6,239 nucleotides of DNA from an uncultured Steroidobacteraceae bacterium (GCA_955652795.1 CATPBQ010000185.1:1-6239), one strand, 5' to 3'; shown: positions 1 through 6,239, counted from the stretch's first letter. The notes: a model not told the origin generated them from the letters alone. Program-made: numbers and translations.

Positions 1-551
1 ACGTACACGTCGTAACTGAGCGAGTCGCGGTCATTGCCGTAGAAGGCCACGCGCCTGCCGTCGTGGGCCCACACCGGGCTGCCGTGAATGAAGTTGCCGC
101 TGGTGAGCTGACGCACGCTGCCGCTGCCGCTCTGGTAGTACAGCTGCGCGTTCTCATCGCCCCCCTGATCCTTCAGGAACACGAAGCCGCTGCCGCTGCG
201 CGCCGCGCGCGCCCACTCGATCGGGTCCTGATAGAACGTGAGCTGCTCACGCATGCCGAGCGGTGCGGCAACGCGGTGCAGCTGCTCGGTGTCGCCGAAG
301 CGCGTGCCAATCAGCAGGCTGCCGTCGGCAAGCCAGTCGAGGAACGTCCCCTGGCGCGACTGCTGGTAGCGCTCGAGGCGCGCCATGAGCGCCGTGTCGG
401 GGAGCGGAATGTTCTCGAACACCAGAGTGCCGCGCTCGCGGTGCGGCGGGGCGGGCGCCTGCTGGGCAAGAGACACGGATGCGGACAGCGCGGCGACACC
501 TGCCGCGGCACACACGGCCAGCACCGCGGGGAAGGAGCAATGATCGGTCAT
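1..551 (-). CDS. S9-family peptidase (prolyl oligopeptidase-like), 5' part only
   Basis: This frame stays open from an ATG at 551 leftward to the window edge, giving about 183 N-terminal residues. An in-frame TAG at 563-561 lies just upstream, so 551 is the first possible ATG. The N-terminus (MTDHCSFPAVLAVCAAAGVA...) is a hydrophobic signal peptide with likely cleavage near SLA|QQ, about residue 30, so the product is exported to the periplasm or beyond. After it come short segments typical of the N-terminal beta-propeller of secreted S9 peptidases: LADGSLLIGTRFGDTEQLHRV, and PVWAHDGRRVAFYGNDRDS near the edge, which is a PD40-like blade. The alpha/beta-hydrolase domain with the catalytic Ser-Asp-His would lie outside the window, so activity cannot be judged. 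I see no good Shine-Dalgarno before 551. It is divergent from the metabolic cluster and probably functionally unrelated. Family call fairly sure; exact subfamily unknown. Confidence 0.8.
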   Translation of the reverse strand, partial: MTDHCSFPAVLAVCAAAGVAALSASVSLAQQAPAPPHRERGTLVFENIPLPDTALMARLERYQQSRQGTFLDWLADGSLLIGTRFGDTEQLHRVAAPLGMREQLTFYQDPIEWARAARSGSGFVFLKDQGGDENAQLYYQSGSGSVRQLTSGNFIHGSPVWAHDGRRVAFYGNDRDSLSYDVY

Positions 552-608
552 GCGTCTAAGCTAGCGTACGGGTTACGATGTGTACATGCCGCGCAGGTCG
601 ACGTTCCC
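552..608. promoter_or_regulatory. divergent intergenic gap between S9 peptidase and MBL genes
   Basis: Only 57 bp separate the two proposed divergent start codons, so promoters for both directions must overlap here or reach into the coding regions. A weak -10-like TACGAT is at 574-579 on the + strand, with no convincing -35 at the right distance. A small inverted repeat ATGT-GT-ACAT is at 578-587. Nothing here is strong enough to name a factor. Confidence 0.25.
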
Positions 609-1559
609 TTGAAGCCGCGACTGTATCGACACCCACACGGCATCAGCGCCGTCGATGCCGAGTACCTGTACCCGGGGCATGCCGCCGCACACATCATCGT
701 TGAGTCCGGTCGCGCCGCCTTTGTCGATGTGGGGACGAACGCATCGGTCCCCTACCTGCTGGACGCGCTCGCGGAACTGGGCATCGCGCGCGAGGCGGTC
801 GACTTCGTGCTGCTGACGCACGTGCATCTGGATCATGCCGGAGGGGCGGGCCGGCTGATGTGCGAGCTCCCCAACGCCTGCGCGGTGCTGCATCCGCGCG
901 GCGCGCCACACATGATCGATCCCACCAAGCTGATGGCAGGCTCCAGGGCGGTGTACGGCGAGCAACGCCTGCAGAGCCTGTATGGCGAGCTGGTGCCGAT
1001 TCCAGCGGCGCGCGTGCGCGTGGTGCAGGACGGTGAGCGCGTGCGCCTCGCTAGCCGCACGCTCGAGCTCATCCACACGCCGGGGCACGCGTTGCACCAC
1101 TACGCGGTCGTGGACGAGGCTCACGCCAGCATTTTTCCCGGCGACACGTTCGGCATCTCCTACCGGGCACTCGATACGCCGCACGGCGCCTTCATCACCC
1201 CGACCACCCCGCCCTCACAGTTCGATCCGGACCAGCTCATCGCCTCCATCGACCGGATGCTGGCCTACCGGCCCGAATCGATGTACCTCATGCATTTCAG
1301 CCGCGTGACCGGCGTGCCGCGCCTGGGTGAGCTCCTCAAGCCGCAGGTGCGCGAGCTGGCCCGCATCGCGCGCGCTCACGCGCAGGATGCCGACCCGGCC
1401 GCCGGCATCCGCGCCGCGATGCGTGATCTGTGGCTCGATCTGGCGCATCGCCACGGCTGCGCTCTCGCCGATGCGGCCATCGAGAAGGTCCTGGAGGGGG
1501 ATCTTGAACTGAACACCCAGGGTCTCATGGTGTGGCTCGAGCGGCTGGGCCGGCGCTGA
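609..1559 (+). CDS. MBL-fold (metallo-beta-lactamase superfamily) metallo-hydrolase
   Basis: A 316-residue cytoplasmic metallo-hydrolase if started at TTG 609. Metal ligands are all visible: THVHLDHAGG with H71, H73, D75 and H76; HTPGH with H160; FPGDTFG with D179; and YLMHF with H229. This is a complete binuclear site, so the enzyme should be active. The recognisable family sequence begins at KPRLYRHPHGISAVDAEYL, directly after the TTG, with AGGT at 595-598 as a possible Shine-Dalgarno. The alternative ATG at 540 adds 23 unremarkable residues and overlaps the divergent peptidase by 12 nt; its AAGGAG (532-537) is only 2 nt away, which is too close to be ideal. The long open frame upstream of 540 is the shadow of the peptidase gene. 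The stop lies 12 nt before acuI, so the two are very likely co-transcribed. The substrate is unknown: the superfamily includes glyoxalase II-like thioesterases, lactonases and others. It is not evidence of beta-lactam resistance. Confidence 0.85.
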   Translation: MKPRLYRHPHGISAVDAEYLYPGHAAAHIIVESGRAAFVDVGTNASVPYLLDALAELGIAREAVDFVLLTHVHLDHAGGAGRLMCELPNACAVLHPRGAPHMIDPTKLMAGSRAVYGEQRLQSLYGELVPIPAARVRVVQDGERVRLASRTLELIHTPGHALHHYAVVDEAHASIFPGDTFGISYRALDTPHGAFITPTTPPSQFDPDQLIASIDRMLAYRPESMYLMHFSRVTGVPRLGELLKPQVRELARIARAHAQDADPAAGIRAAMRDLWLDLAHRHGCALADAAIEKVLEGDLELNTQGLMVWLERLGRR

Positions 1560-1571
1560 GGCGGTGCAATC

Positions 1572-2564
1572 ATGACTTCCAAATTCACGGCGTTCCGCAT
1601 TCATTCGGAAGGGGGCAGGATTACCGCCCGCTTCGAGCCTGTCACGCTCGATGACCTCGCGGCCGGGGAGGTCGTGATCCGGATCAGCCACTCCGACATC
1701 AACTACAAGGACGCGCTCGCGGCGACCGGGGCCGGCAAGATCCTGCGCCGCTACCCGCTGGTCGGCGGCATCGACCTCGCGGGCGTCGTCGAGGCCTCGA
1801 GCGATGCGCGCTACCGAGCAGGCGATGCAGTGCTCGTGACCGGCTGCGGGCTGTCGGAGACCCACGATGGCGGCTACGCGCAGTTCGCGCGCGTGCCGGG
1901 AGACTGGGTGATTCCGATACCGGAAGGACTCGACGCCTTCACCGCCATGGCGCTCGGCACCGCGGGATTCACCGCGGCACTCGCCATCCACCGCATGGAA
2001 CACAACGGCCAGTCCCCGCACCAAGGGCCGATCGCGGTCACCGGCGCCTCCGGAGGGGTGGGCAGCATCGCGGTCGACATGCTCGCCGCCCGCGGCTACC
2101 GCGTCGTGGCCGTGAGCGGCAAGGCGGCCGCGGCAGACTACCTGAAGGAGCTGGGTGCGGCGGAGGTGCTCCCGCGCCAGGACCTCAACCTCGGCTCCCG
2201 GCCCCTGGAGAATGTGCGCTTCGCCGGGGCGATCGACAATGTGGGCGGGGAGGTTCTCGCCTGGCTCACGCGCACCGTGGACTTCTGGGGCAACATCGCC
2301 AGCATCGGCATGGCGAGCAGCGCGGAGCTCAAGACGACCGTGATGCCGTTCATCCTGCGCGGCGTATGCCTCCTCGGCATCAACTCCTCCGCGACGCGGC
2401 GCGATTGGCGGCTGGCGGTCTGGAAACGCATCGCCACGGACCTGCGACCCCGGCACCTCGAGCGGATCGTCACGCGCACCATCGCCTTCGATGAGCTGCC
2501 CGGCGCGTTTGCCGCTTACCTCGAAGGCGCAGTCACCGGCCGCACGGTGGTGCGCATCCCCTGA
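1572..2564 (+). CDS. acuI: acrylyl-CoA reductase (NADPH), AcuI/YhdH family
   Basis: A 330-residue zinc-free medium-chain dehydrogenase/reductase. AcuI/YhdH enzymes reduce acrylyl-CoA to propionyl-CoA with NADPH in the cytoplasm, detoxifying acrylate derivatives. Visible family marks are SDINYKDALA (Y45), PLVGGIDLAGVV, THDGGYAQFARVPGDWV, GTAGFTA (129-135), the nucleotide-binding loop TGASGGVGS (157-165), VVAVSGK, AGAIDNVGG, TTVMPFILRGVCLLGI and a C-terminal GRTVVRIP. Length matches the family (about 325-330), and the protein aligns with E. coli YhdH throughout as I recall it. The ATG at 1572 has GAGG at 1558-1561 overlapping the MBL stop region. Lying directly before prpBCD, it plausibly feeds propionyl-CoA to PrpC. 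The broader label 'YhdH/YhfP quinone oxidoreductase' is the fallback; the acrylyl-CoA assignment is from family knowledge plus context. Confidence 0.9.
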   Translation: MTSKFTAFRIHSEGGRITARFEPVTLDDLAAGEVVIRISHSDINYKDALAATGAGKILRRYPLVGGIDLAGVVEASSDARYRAGDAVLVTGCGLSETHDGGYAQFARVPGDWVIPIPEGLDAFTAMALGTAGFTAALAIHRMEHNGQSPHQGPIAVTGASGGVGSIAVDMLAARGYRVVAVSGKAAAADYLKELGAAEVLPRQDLNLGSRPLENVRFAGAIDNVGGEVLAWLTRTVDFWGNIASIGMASSAELKTTVMPFILRGVCLLGINSSATRRDWRLAVWKRIATDLRPRHLERIVTRTIAFDELPGAFAAYLEGAVTGRTVVRIP

Positions 2565-2592
2565 AGGGATTCCCGCGCGCCACGTATAGAAT
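2561..2592 (+). promoter_or_regulatory. possible sigma70-type promoter before prpB
   Basis: The 55-nt acuI-prpB gap contains an AT-rich stretch TATAGAAT (2585-2592), unusual in this GC-rich window. TATAGA (2585-2590) has CTGAAG (2561-2566) 18 bp upstream, matching the -35 consensus at only 3 of 6 positions. Using TAGAAT (2587-2592) improves the -10 to 5 of 6 but leaves no -35. An activator-dependent promoter would fit, since prp genes are commonly driven by dedicated regulators, but no operator is recognised. GGTCC occurs twice (2597-2601 and 2609-2613) and GAATAT twice (2589-2594 and 2616-2621); their meaning is unknown. Confidence 0.3.
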
Positions 2593-2619
2593 ATCGGTCC
2601 CCTGTCGAGGTCCTGGAAT

Positions 2620-3513
2620 ATGTCGCAGCGATCAGTCAGCGCCGGCGCTCGCCTGCGGGCCGCGGTCGAGGCCGAGCGCCCCCTGCAGGTCGTCGGAACC
2701 ATCAACGCCTATGCGGCCCTGCTGGCGCAAAACGCCGGCTTTCGGGCGATCTACCTGTCCGGCGCGGGAGTCGCCAACGCCTCCTTCGGCCTGCCGGACC
2801 TCGGCATCACCTCGCTCAATGACGTCTGCGAGGACGTGCGGCGCATCAGTGCGGCGTGCCCGCTGCCGCTGCTGGTCGATGCCGATACCGGCTTCGGTAG
2901 CGCCTTCATCATCGCCCGGACCTGCGCGGAGCTCATCCGCGCCGGAGCCGCCGGCATGCATCTGGAGGATCAGGTGTCCGCCAAGCGTTGCGGCCACCGC
3001 CCCGGCAAGGCGCTGGTGCCCGCCGCCGAGATGGTCGATCGCCTCAAGGCGGCGGTCGATGCCCGCACCGACGGCGAGTTCGTCATCATGGCGCGCACCG
3101 ACGCGCATGCGGTGGAGGGCCAGAACGCGGCGCTGGCGCGCGCGGCGGCGTACTCGGAAGCGGGCGCGGACATGATCTTCGCGGAAGCCCTGAAGACGCT
3201 CGACGAATACCGGCAGTTTGCCGCGAGCATCAAGGTGCCGGTGCTCGCCAACATCACCGAGTTCGGCCAGACCCCGCTGTTCAGCGCCGCGGAACTGGGC
3301 AATGCGGGCGTGCGCCTGGTGTTGTATCCGCTGTCCGCATTTCGCGCCGCCGCCAAGGCTGCGGTCACGGTGTACGGCGCGATCCGCCGGCACGGCACGC
3401 AGCAGGGCGTGCTCGACCTGATGCAGACACGCGAGGAGCTCTACGAAGTGCTCGGCTACCACGCGTACGAGAAGAAGCTCGATGAGCTGTTCGGGAAAGC
3501 CAGCGATGAATGA
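2620..3513 (+). CDS. prpB: 2-methylisocitrate lyase PrpB
   Basis: A 297-residue member of the isocitrate lyase/PEP mutase superfamily, cleaving 2-methylisocitrate to pyruvate and succinate in the last step of the methylcitrate cycle. The diagnostic loop AKRCGHRPGK carries the catalytic Cys124. DADTGFGS gives the Mg-binding acidic residues D87 and D89. ARTDAHAVEG (R159) and ANITEFGQTP (N211) complete the active site. The C-terminus MQTREELYEVLGYHAYEKKLDEL is typical of the family, and length matches E. coli PrpB (296). The ATG at 2620 has GAGG at 2607-2610 as ribosome-binding site. The 3' end overlaps prpC by 8 nt (shared ATGAATGA), which suggests translational coupling. Nothing is truncated or missing. 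Confidence 0.96.
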   Translation: MSQRSVSAGARLRAAVEAERPLQVVGTINAYAALLAQNAGFRAIYLSGAGVANASFGLPDLGITSLNDVCEDVRRISAACPLPLLVDADTGFGSAFIIARTCAELIRAGAAGMHLEDQVSAKRCGHRPGKALVPAAEMVDRLKAAVDARTDGEFVIMARTDAHAVEGQNAALARAAAYSEAGADMIFAEALKTLDEYRQFAASIKVPVLANITEFGQTPLFSAAELGNAGVRLVLYPLSAFRAAAKAAVTVYGAIRRHGTQQGVLDLMQTREELYEVLGYHAYEKKLDELFGKASDE

Positions 3514-4651
3514 GACCAGCGCTTTCAAGCCCAAGAAGTCCGTGGCACTGTCGGGCGTGACCGCGGGCAACACCGCGCTGTCCACGGTCGGGCGCACCGG
3601 CAACGATCTGCACTATCGCGGCTACGACATCCTGGAGATTGCCGGCAGCTGCGAGTTCGAGGAGATCGCCTACCTGCTGATCCACGAGAAACTTCCCAAC
3701 CGCGCCGAACTCGCCGCCTACAAGGCGAAACTCAAGTCACTGCGCGCCCTGCCGGACGCCGTGCGCACGGTGCTCGAGGCGCTGCCGGCGGCGGCACATC
3801 CGATGGACGTGCTGCGCACCGGCACCTCGGTGCTCGGGTGCCTGCTGCCGGAGAAGGAGGAGCATGCCGCCCCCGGCGCGCGTGACATCGCCGACCGCCT
3901 GATCGCATCCCTCGGCTCGATGCTCGCCTACTGGTATCACTTCAGCCACGACGGGCAGCGCATCCAGGTCGAGACCGCGGATGATTCGGTCGGCGGGCAC
4001 TTCCTGCACCTGATGCACGGCAAGGCGGCGCCCGCCTCCTGGGTGCGCGCCATGCACACCTCGCTGATCCTGTACGCCGAGCACGAGTTCAACGCGTCCA
4101 CTTTTGCGGCACGCGTCATCGCCGGCACCGGCGCCGATATCTATTCCTGCATCACCGGCGCGATCGGCGCGCTGCGCGGTCCCAAGCACGGCGGCGCCAA
4201 CGAGAGCGCGCTGGAAACCCAGCAACGCTACGACACGCCCGCGGCCGCGGATGCCGACATCCGCGCGCGCCTCGCCCGGCGCGAAGTCGTCATCGGTTTC
4301 GGGCACCCGGTGTATACCCTCGCCGATCCGCGTAACCAGGTGATCAAGGAGGTAGCGCGCAGCCTTTCGAAGGAAGCGGGTGACATGCAGCGGTTCGCCA
4401 TCGCCGAGCGCATCGAGTCGGTGATGCACGAGGCCAAGAACCTGTTCGCCAACCTCGACTGGTTCTCGGCGGTCTCGTATCACCTGATGGGCGTACCGAA
4501 GGAGATGTTCACGCCGCTGTTCGTCATCGCCCGCACCACCGGCTGGGCGGCGCACGTCATCGAGCAGCGCATCGACGGCAAGATCATCCGGCCGGCCGCC
4601 AACTACACCGGCCCCGAGAACCTCAGGTTCGTTCCCATCGAGCAGCGGTAG
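3506..4651 (+). CDS. prpC: 2-methylcitrate synthase PrpC
   Basis: A 381-residue citrate-synthase-fold enzyme condensing propionyl-CoA and oxaloacetate into 2-methylcitrate, the entry reaction of the cycle. The N-terminus KPKKSVALSGVTAGNTALS followed by GNDLHYRGYDI is the hallmark of PrpC rather than GltA. Catalytic residues are present: H228 in GPKHGGAN, H267 in GFGHPVYT, and D318 in NLDWFSAV. HPMDVLRTG, SVGGHFLHLMHG, EHEFNASTF and GWAAHVIEQR are also family signatures. I chose ATG 3506 over the upstream in-frame ATG at 3482 because homology begins just after it, it is preceded by GGGAAAG (3493-3499), and it forms the ATGAATGA overlap with the prpB stop; the longer form would add only MSCSGKPA. 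The product is cytoplasmic and intact. Confidence 0.97.
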   Translation: MNETSAFKPKKSVALSGVTAGNTALSTVGRTGNDLHYRGYDILEIAGSCEFEEIAYLLIHEKLPNRAELAAYKAKLKSLRALPDAVRTVLEALPAAAHPMDVLRTGTSVLGCLLPEKEEHAAPGARDIADRLIASLGSMLAYWYHFSHDGQRIQVETADDSVGGHFLHLMHGKAAPASWVRAMHTSLILYAEHEFNASTFAARVIAGTGADIYSCITGAIGALRGPKHGGANESALETQQRYDTPAAADADIRARLARREVVIGFGHPVYTLADPRNQVIKEVARSLSKEAGDMQRFAIAERIESVMHEAKNLFANLDWFSAVSYHLMGVPKEMFTPLFVIARTTGWAAHVIEQRIDGKIIRPAANYTGPENLRFVPIEQR

Positions 4652-4661
4652 CTTCACCCAC

Positions 4662-6125
4662 ATGTCCGCACCCGACAGCAGGTCTGCGCAGCGTCCCGGA
4701 CCGGACGCCGTGCTCAGCGCCATCGCCGGCTACGCCCGCAATTTCACCGTGGAGAGCGAGCTGGCGTACGACACCGCGCGCTACTGCCTCATGGACACCC
4801 TCGCCTGCGGGTTTCAGGCGCTGAAGTATCCGGCCTGCCGCAAGCTCCTGGGTCCGGTGGTGCCGGGAGCGGTCATGGTGGGCGGCGCGCGTGTCCCGGG
4901 CACCTCCTTCGAGCTCGACCCGGTGCAGGCGGCGTTCAATATCGGCGCGATGATCCGCTGGCTGGACTTCAACGACACCTGGCTCGCCGCCGAGTGGGGC
5001 CACCCGTCGGACAATCTCGGCGGCATTCTCGCGGTGGCGGATTACCTGGCGCGCAACGCCGTCATGTCGGGCAAGACCCCGCCGAGCGTGCGCGAGGTGC
5101 TCACCGCCATGATCAAGGCGCACGAGATCCAGGGGGTGCTGGCGCTCGAGAACAGCTTCAACCGCGTGGGACTCGACCACGTGCTGCTGGTGCGCGTCGC
5201 CTCGACCGCGGTGGTGGCGAGCATGCTCGGCGCCAGCCTTGAACAGGTCGTGAACGCGGTTTCCAACGCCTGGATCGACGGCGGCGCGCTGCGCACCTAC
5301 CGGCACGCCCCCAACACCGGCTCGCGCAAGAGCTGGGCGGCGGGCGATGCCACCAGCCGCGCGGTGCGCCATGCGCTCATCGCGCTCAGCGGGGAGATGG
5401 GTTATCCGTCGGCGCTGTCGGCGAAGACCTGGGGCTTCTACGACGTGCTGTTCAAGGGCCGGGCGTTCTCACTGCCGCAGCCCTTCGGCAGCTACGTCAT
5501 GGAGAACGTGCTGTTCAAGATCTCGTACCCGGCCGAGTTCCACGCCCAGACGGCGGTCGAGGCGGCGATGACCTTGCATCCGCAGGTCAGGGATCGGCTC
5601 GCCGACATCGAGCGCATCCTCATCGAGACCCAGGAGCCGGGCGTGCGCTTCATCGACAAGACCGGACCGCTGGCCAATCCCGCCGACCGTGATCACTGCC
5701 TGCAGTACATGGTCGCGGTGCCGCTGATTTTCGGGCGCCTCAGCGCGGCGGACTACGAGGACGCCCTCGCCGCCGATGCGCGCATCGACGCGCTGCGCGC
5801 CAAGATGCAAGTGCGCGAGAACCCGACCTTCACGCAGGAGTACTACGCCCCCGACAAGCGCTACATCGGCAATGCGGTGCAGGTGTTCTTCCGCGACGGC
5901 AGCCACAGCGCACGCGTGCAGGTCGATGTCCCGATCGGCCACCGCAAGCGCCGCGCCGAGGGCATGCCGCTGCTGGTCGGTAAATTCACCGCTTCAGTGG
6001 ATGCGCATTTCGGCGCGAAGCAGGCCGAGCGCATCAAGGCGCTGTTCGCCCGGCTGGCTCAGCTCGACGCCCTGCCGGTGAACGAGCTGATGGCGGCGTT
6101 GGTGACCAACGGCTCGGCCGCCTAG
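4662..6125 (+). CDS. prpD: 2-methylcitrate dehydratase PrpD
   Basis: A 487-residue MmgE/PrpD-family enzyme that dehydrates 2-methylcitrate to 2-methyl-cis-aconitate without an iron-sulfur cluster. It matches E. coli PrpD (483 aa) along its whole length as I recall it: AYDTARYCLMDTL, KYPACRKLLGPVVPG, RWLDFNDTWLAAEWGHPSD (H114, D117), KAHEIQGVLALENSFNRVG, TYRHAPNTGSRKSWAAGDAT, GSYVMENVLFKISYPAEFH, GPLANPADRDHCLQYMVA and the C-terminal PVNELM. ATG 4662 lies 10 nt after the prpC stop, with no clear Shine-Dalgarno, so translation may depend on ribosomes arriving from prpC. Having PrpD rather than AcnD/PrpF means a separate aconitase (AcnB-like in other bacteria) must do the hydration step from elsewhere in the genome. 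The gene is intact and ends the cluster. Confidence 0.97.
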   Translation: MSAPDSRSAQRPGPDAVLSAIAGYARNFTVESELAYDTARYCLMDTLACGFQALKYPACRKLLGPVVPGAVMVGGARVPGTSFELDPVQAAFNIGAMIRWLDFNDTWLAAEWGHPSDNLGGILAVADYLARNAVMSGKTPPSVREVLTAMIKAHEIQGVLALENSFNRVGLDHVLLVRVASTAVVASMLGASLEQVVNAVSNAWIDGGALRTYRHAPNTGSRKSWAAGDATSRAVRHALIALSGEMGYPSALSAKTWGFYDVLFKGRAFSLPQPFGSYVMENVLFKISYPAEFHAQTAVEAAMTLHPQVRDRLADIERILIETQEPGVRFIDKTGPLANPADRDHCLQYMVAVPLIFGRLSAADYEDALAADARIDALRAKMQVRENPTFTQEYYAPDKRYIGNAVQVFFRDGSHSARVQVDVPIGHRKRRAEGMPLLVGKFTASVDAHFGAKQAERIKALFARLAQLDALPVNELMAALVTNGSAA

Positions 6126-6131
6126 GCCCCC

Positions 6132-6151
6132 CGGCGCGAGGCCTTGCGCCG
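6132..6151 (+). other. short GC-rich hairpin after prpD
   Basis: Six base pairs CGGCGC/GCGCCG (6132-6137 with 6146-6151) enclose an 8-nt loop, starting 6 nt after the prpD stop. A competing pairing GAGGC/GCCTC (6138-6142 with 6153-6157) is possible. No T-run follows, so it is not a standard intrinsic terminator. It could stabilise the mRNA 3' end or take part in factor-dependent termination. Confidence 0.3.
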
Positions 6152-6159
6152 TGCCTCAC

Positions 6160-6193
6160 TAGTAGAGCAGACGCATTAGTAAAGCGAACGCTT
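6160..6193. repeat. imperfect 17-bp tandem repeat
   Basis: TAGTAGAGCAGACGCAT (6160-6176) is followed directly by TAGTAAAGCGAACGCTT (6177-6193). They agree at 13 of 17 positions, with TAGTA, AGC and ACGC shared in phase. The second copy also contains the dyad AAGCG-AA-CGCTT (6182-6193). It is non-coding and comparatively AT-rich. It may be a regulatory site for a gene to the right, but the match could be chance. Confidence 0.4.
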
Positions 6194-6239
6194 GAGTGTT
6201 CCCTTTTGAAGCTCAAGCCTCCGCCCGCCAAGCTCAAGC
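6190..6239. repeat. three copies of heptamer CTCAAGC/GCTTGAG at about 21-bp spacing
   Basis: GCTTGAG (6190-6196) is the reverse complement of CTCAAGC at 6212-6218 and 6233-6239. Starts are 22 and 21 bp apart, close to two helical turns. The last two copies extend to a 10-bp direct repeat AAGCTCAAGC (6209-6218 and 6230-6239). The first two can also fold as a 7-bp stem with a 15-nt loop. The spacing suits a DNA-binding regulator, but the window ends in the third copy, so the full array and the gene it might serve are not visible. Confidence 0.45.

Noticed and set aside
63..539. Apparent 159-residue N-terminal extension of the MBL protein
   Set aside because: This stretch codes on the opposite strand for the signal peptide and beta-propeller of the S9 peptidase; its + strand translation is Ala/Arg-rich and featureless.
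609..1559. Beta-lactam resistance gene
   Set aside because: The HxHxDH motif defines the broad MBL superfamily; there is no signal peptide at the preferred start, and the context is metabolic.
1215..2705. 496-residue open frame on the - strand across the MBL 3' end, acuI and the prpB start
   Set aside because: It is antisense to well-supported genes, rich in Arg/Ala/His/Gly with no recognisable domain, and is the expected third-position artefact of high-GC coding DNA.
3482..3505. Upstream ATG for prpC at 3482
   Set aside because: It would add eight residues with no family similarity and lengthen the overlap with prpB; ATG 3506 has a better-placed ribosome-binding site.
2632..4723. Long - strand open frames at 2632-3603 and 3737-4723
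   Set aside because: Both are antisense to prpB and prpC, whose active-site motifs are unmistakable; the translations resemble no protein family.
6132..6151. Intrinsic terminator after prpD
   Set aside because: A 6-bp GC hairpin is present but no T-tract follows, so it is listed only as a hairpin.
6034..6237. 67-residue - strand open frame over the prpD end and the downstream region
   Set aside because: It overlaps prpD, has a Pro/Arg/Ala-rich translation and matches no known family.
1..6239. tRNA, rRNA, CRISPR, insertion sequence or phage-like genes
   Set aside because: Coding sequence fills almost the whole window, and no transposase, integrase, regularly spaced long repeat or tRNA-like fold was seen.

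Overview
The window is high-GC (about two thirds by eye) and densely packed. The dominant content is a complete 2-methylcitrate-cycle core, prpB-prpC-prpD, on the + strand. All three proteins closely resemble the enterobacterial Prp proteins as I recall them. Together with the YhdH-type AcuI and a secreted S9 peptidase, this suggests a high-GC proteobacterium, most likely a gammaproteobacterium of the Xanthomonadales/Nevskiales/Steroidobacter kind. That placement is inference; no rRNA or other lineage marker is present.

Layout. Positions 1-551 (- strand) hold the 5' end of a secreted S9-family (prolyl oligopeptidase-like) peptidase that runs off the left edge. Positions 552-608 are a very short divergent intergenic gap. 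Then five + strand genes follow: an MBL-fold metallo-hydrolase (609-1559), the zinc-free MDR reductase acuI/yhdH (1572-2564), prpB (2620-3513), prpC (3506-4651) and prpD (4662-6125). Gaps are 12 nt (MBL/acuI), 55 nt (acuI/prpB), an 8-nt overlap (prpB/prpC) and 10 nt (prpC/prpD). This looks like one operon, or two stacked units with an internal promoter before prpB. Positions 6126-6239 are non-coding and contain several short repeats and inverted repeats that could be regulatory sites for whatever lies to the right.

How the genes fit together. PrpC condenses propionyl-CoA with oxaloacetate to 2-methylcitrate. PrpD dehydrates it to 2-methyl-cis-aconitate, a separate aconitase rehydrates that to 2-methylisocitrate, and PrpB cleaves the product to pyruvate and succinate. 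AcuI-type enzymes reduce toxic acrylyl-CoA to propionyl-CoA with NADPH, so the gene immediately before prpB plausibly supplies PrpC's substrate. The MBL hydrolase is co-directional and tightly linked to acuI. Its substrate cannot be read from the sequence; a thioester or ester linked to C3 metabolism is only a guess. No propionyl-CoA synthetase (prpE), regulator (prpR), acnD or prpF is in the window.

I see no mobile element, CRISPR array, tRNA or rRNA. I did not find a clearly undescribed system. The items most worth checking are the acuI-MBL-prp linkage and the repeats after prpD.
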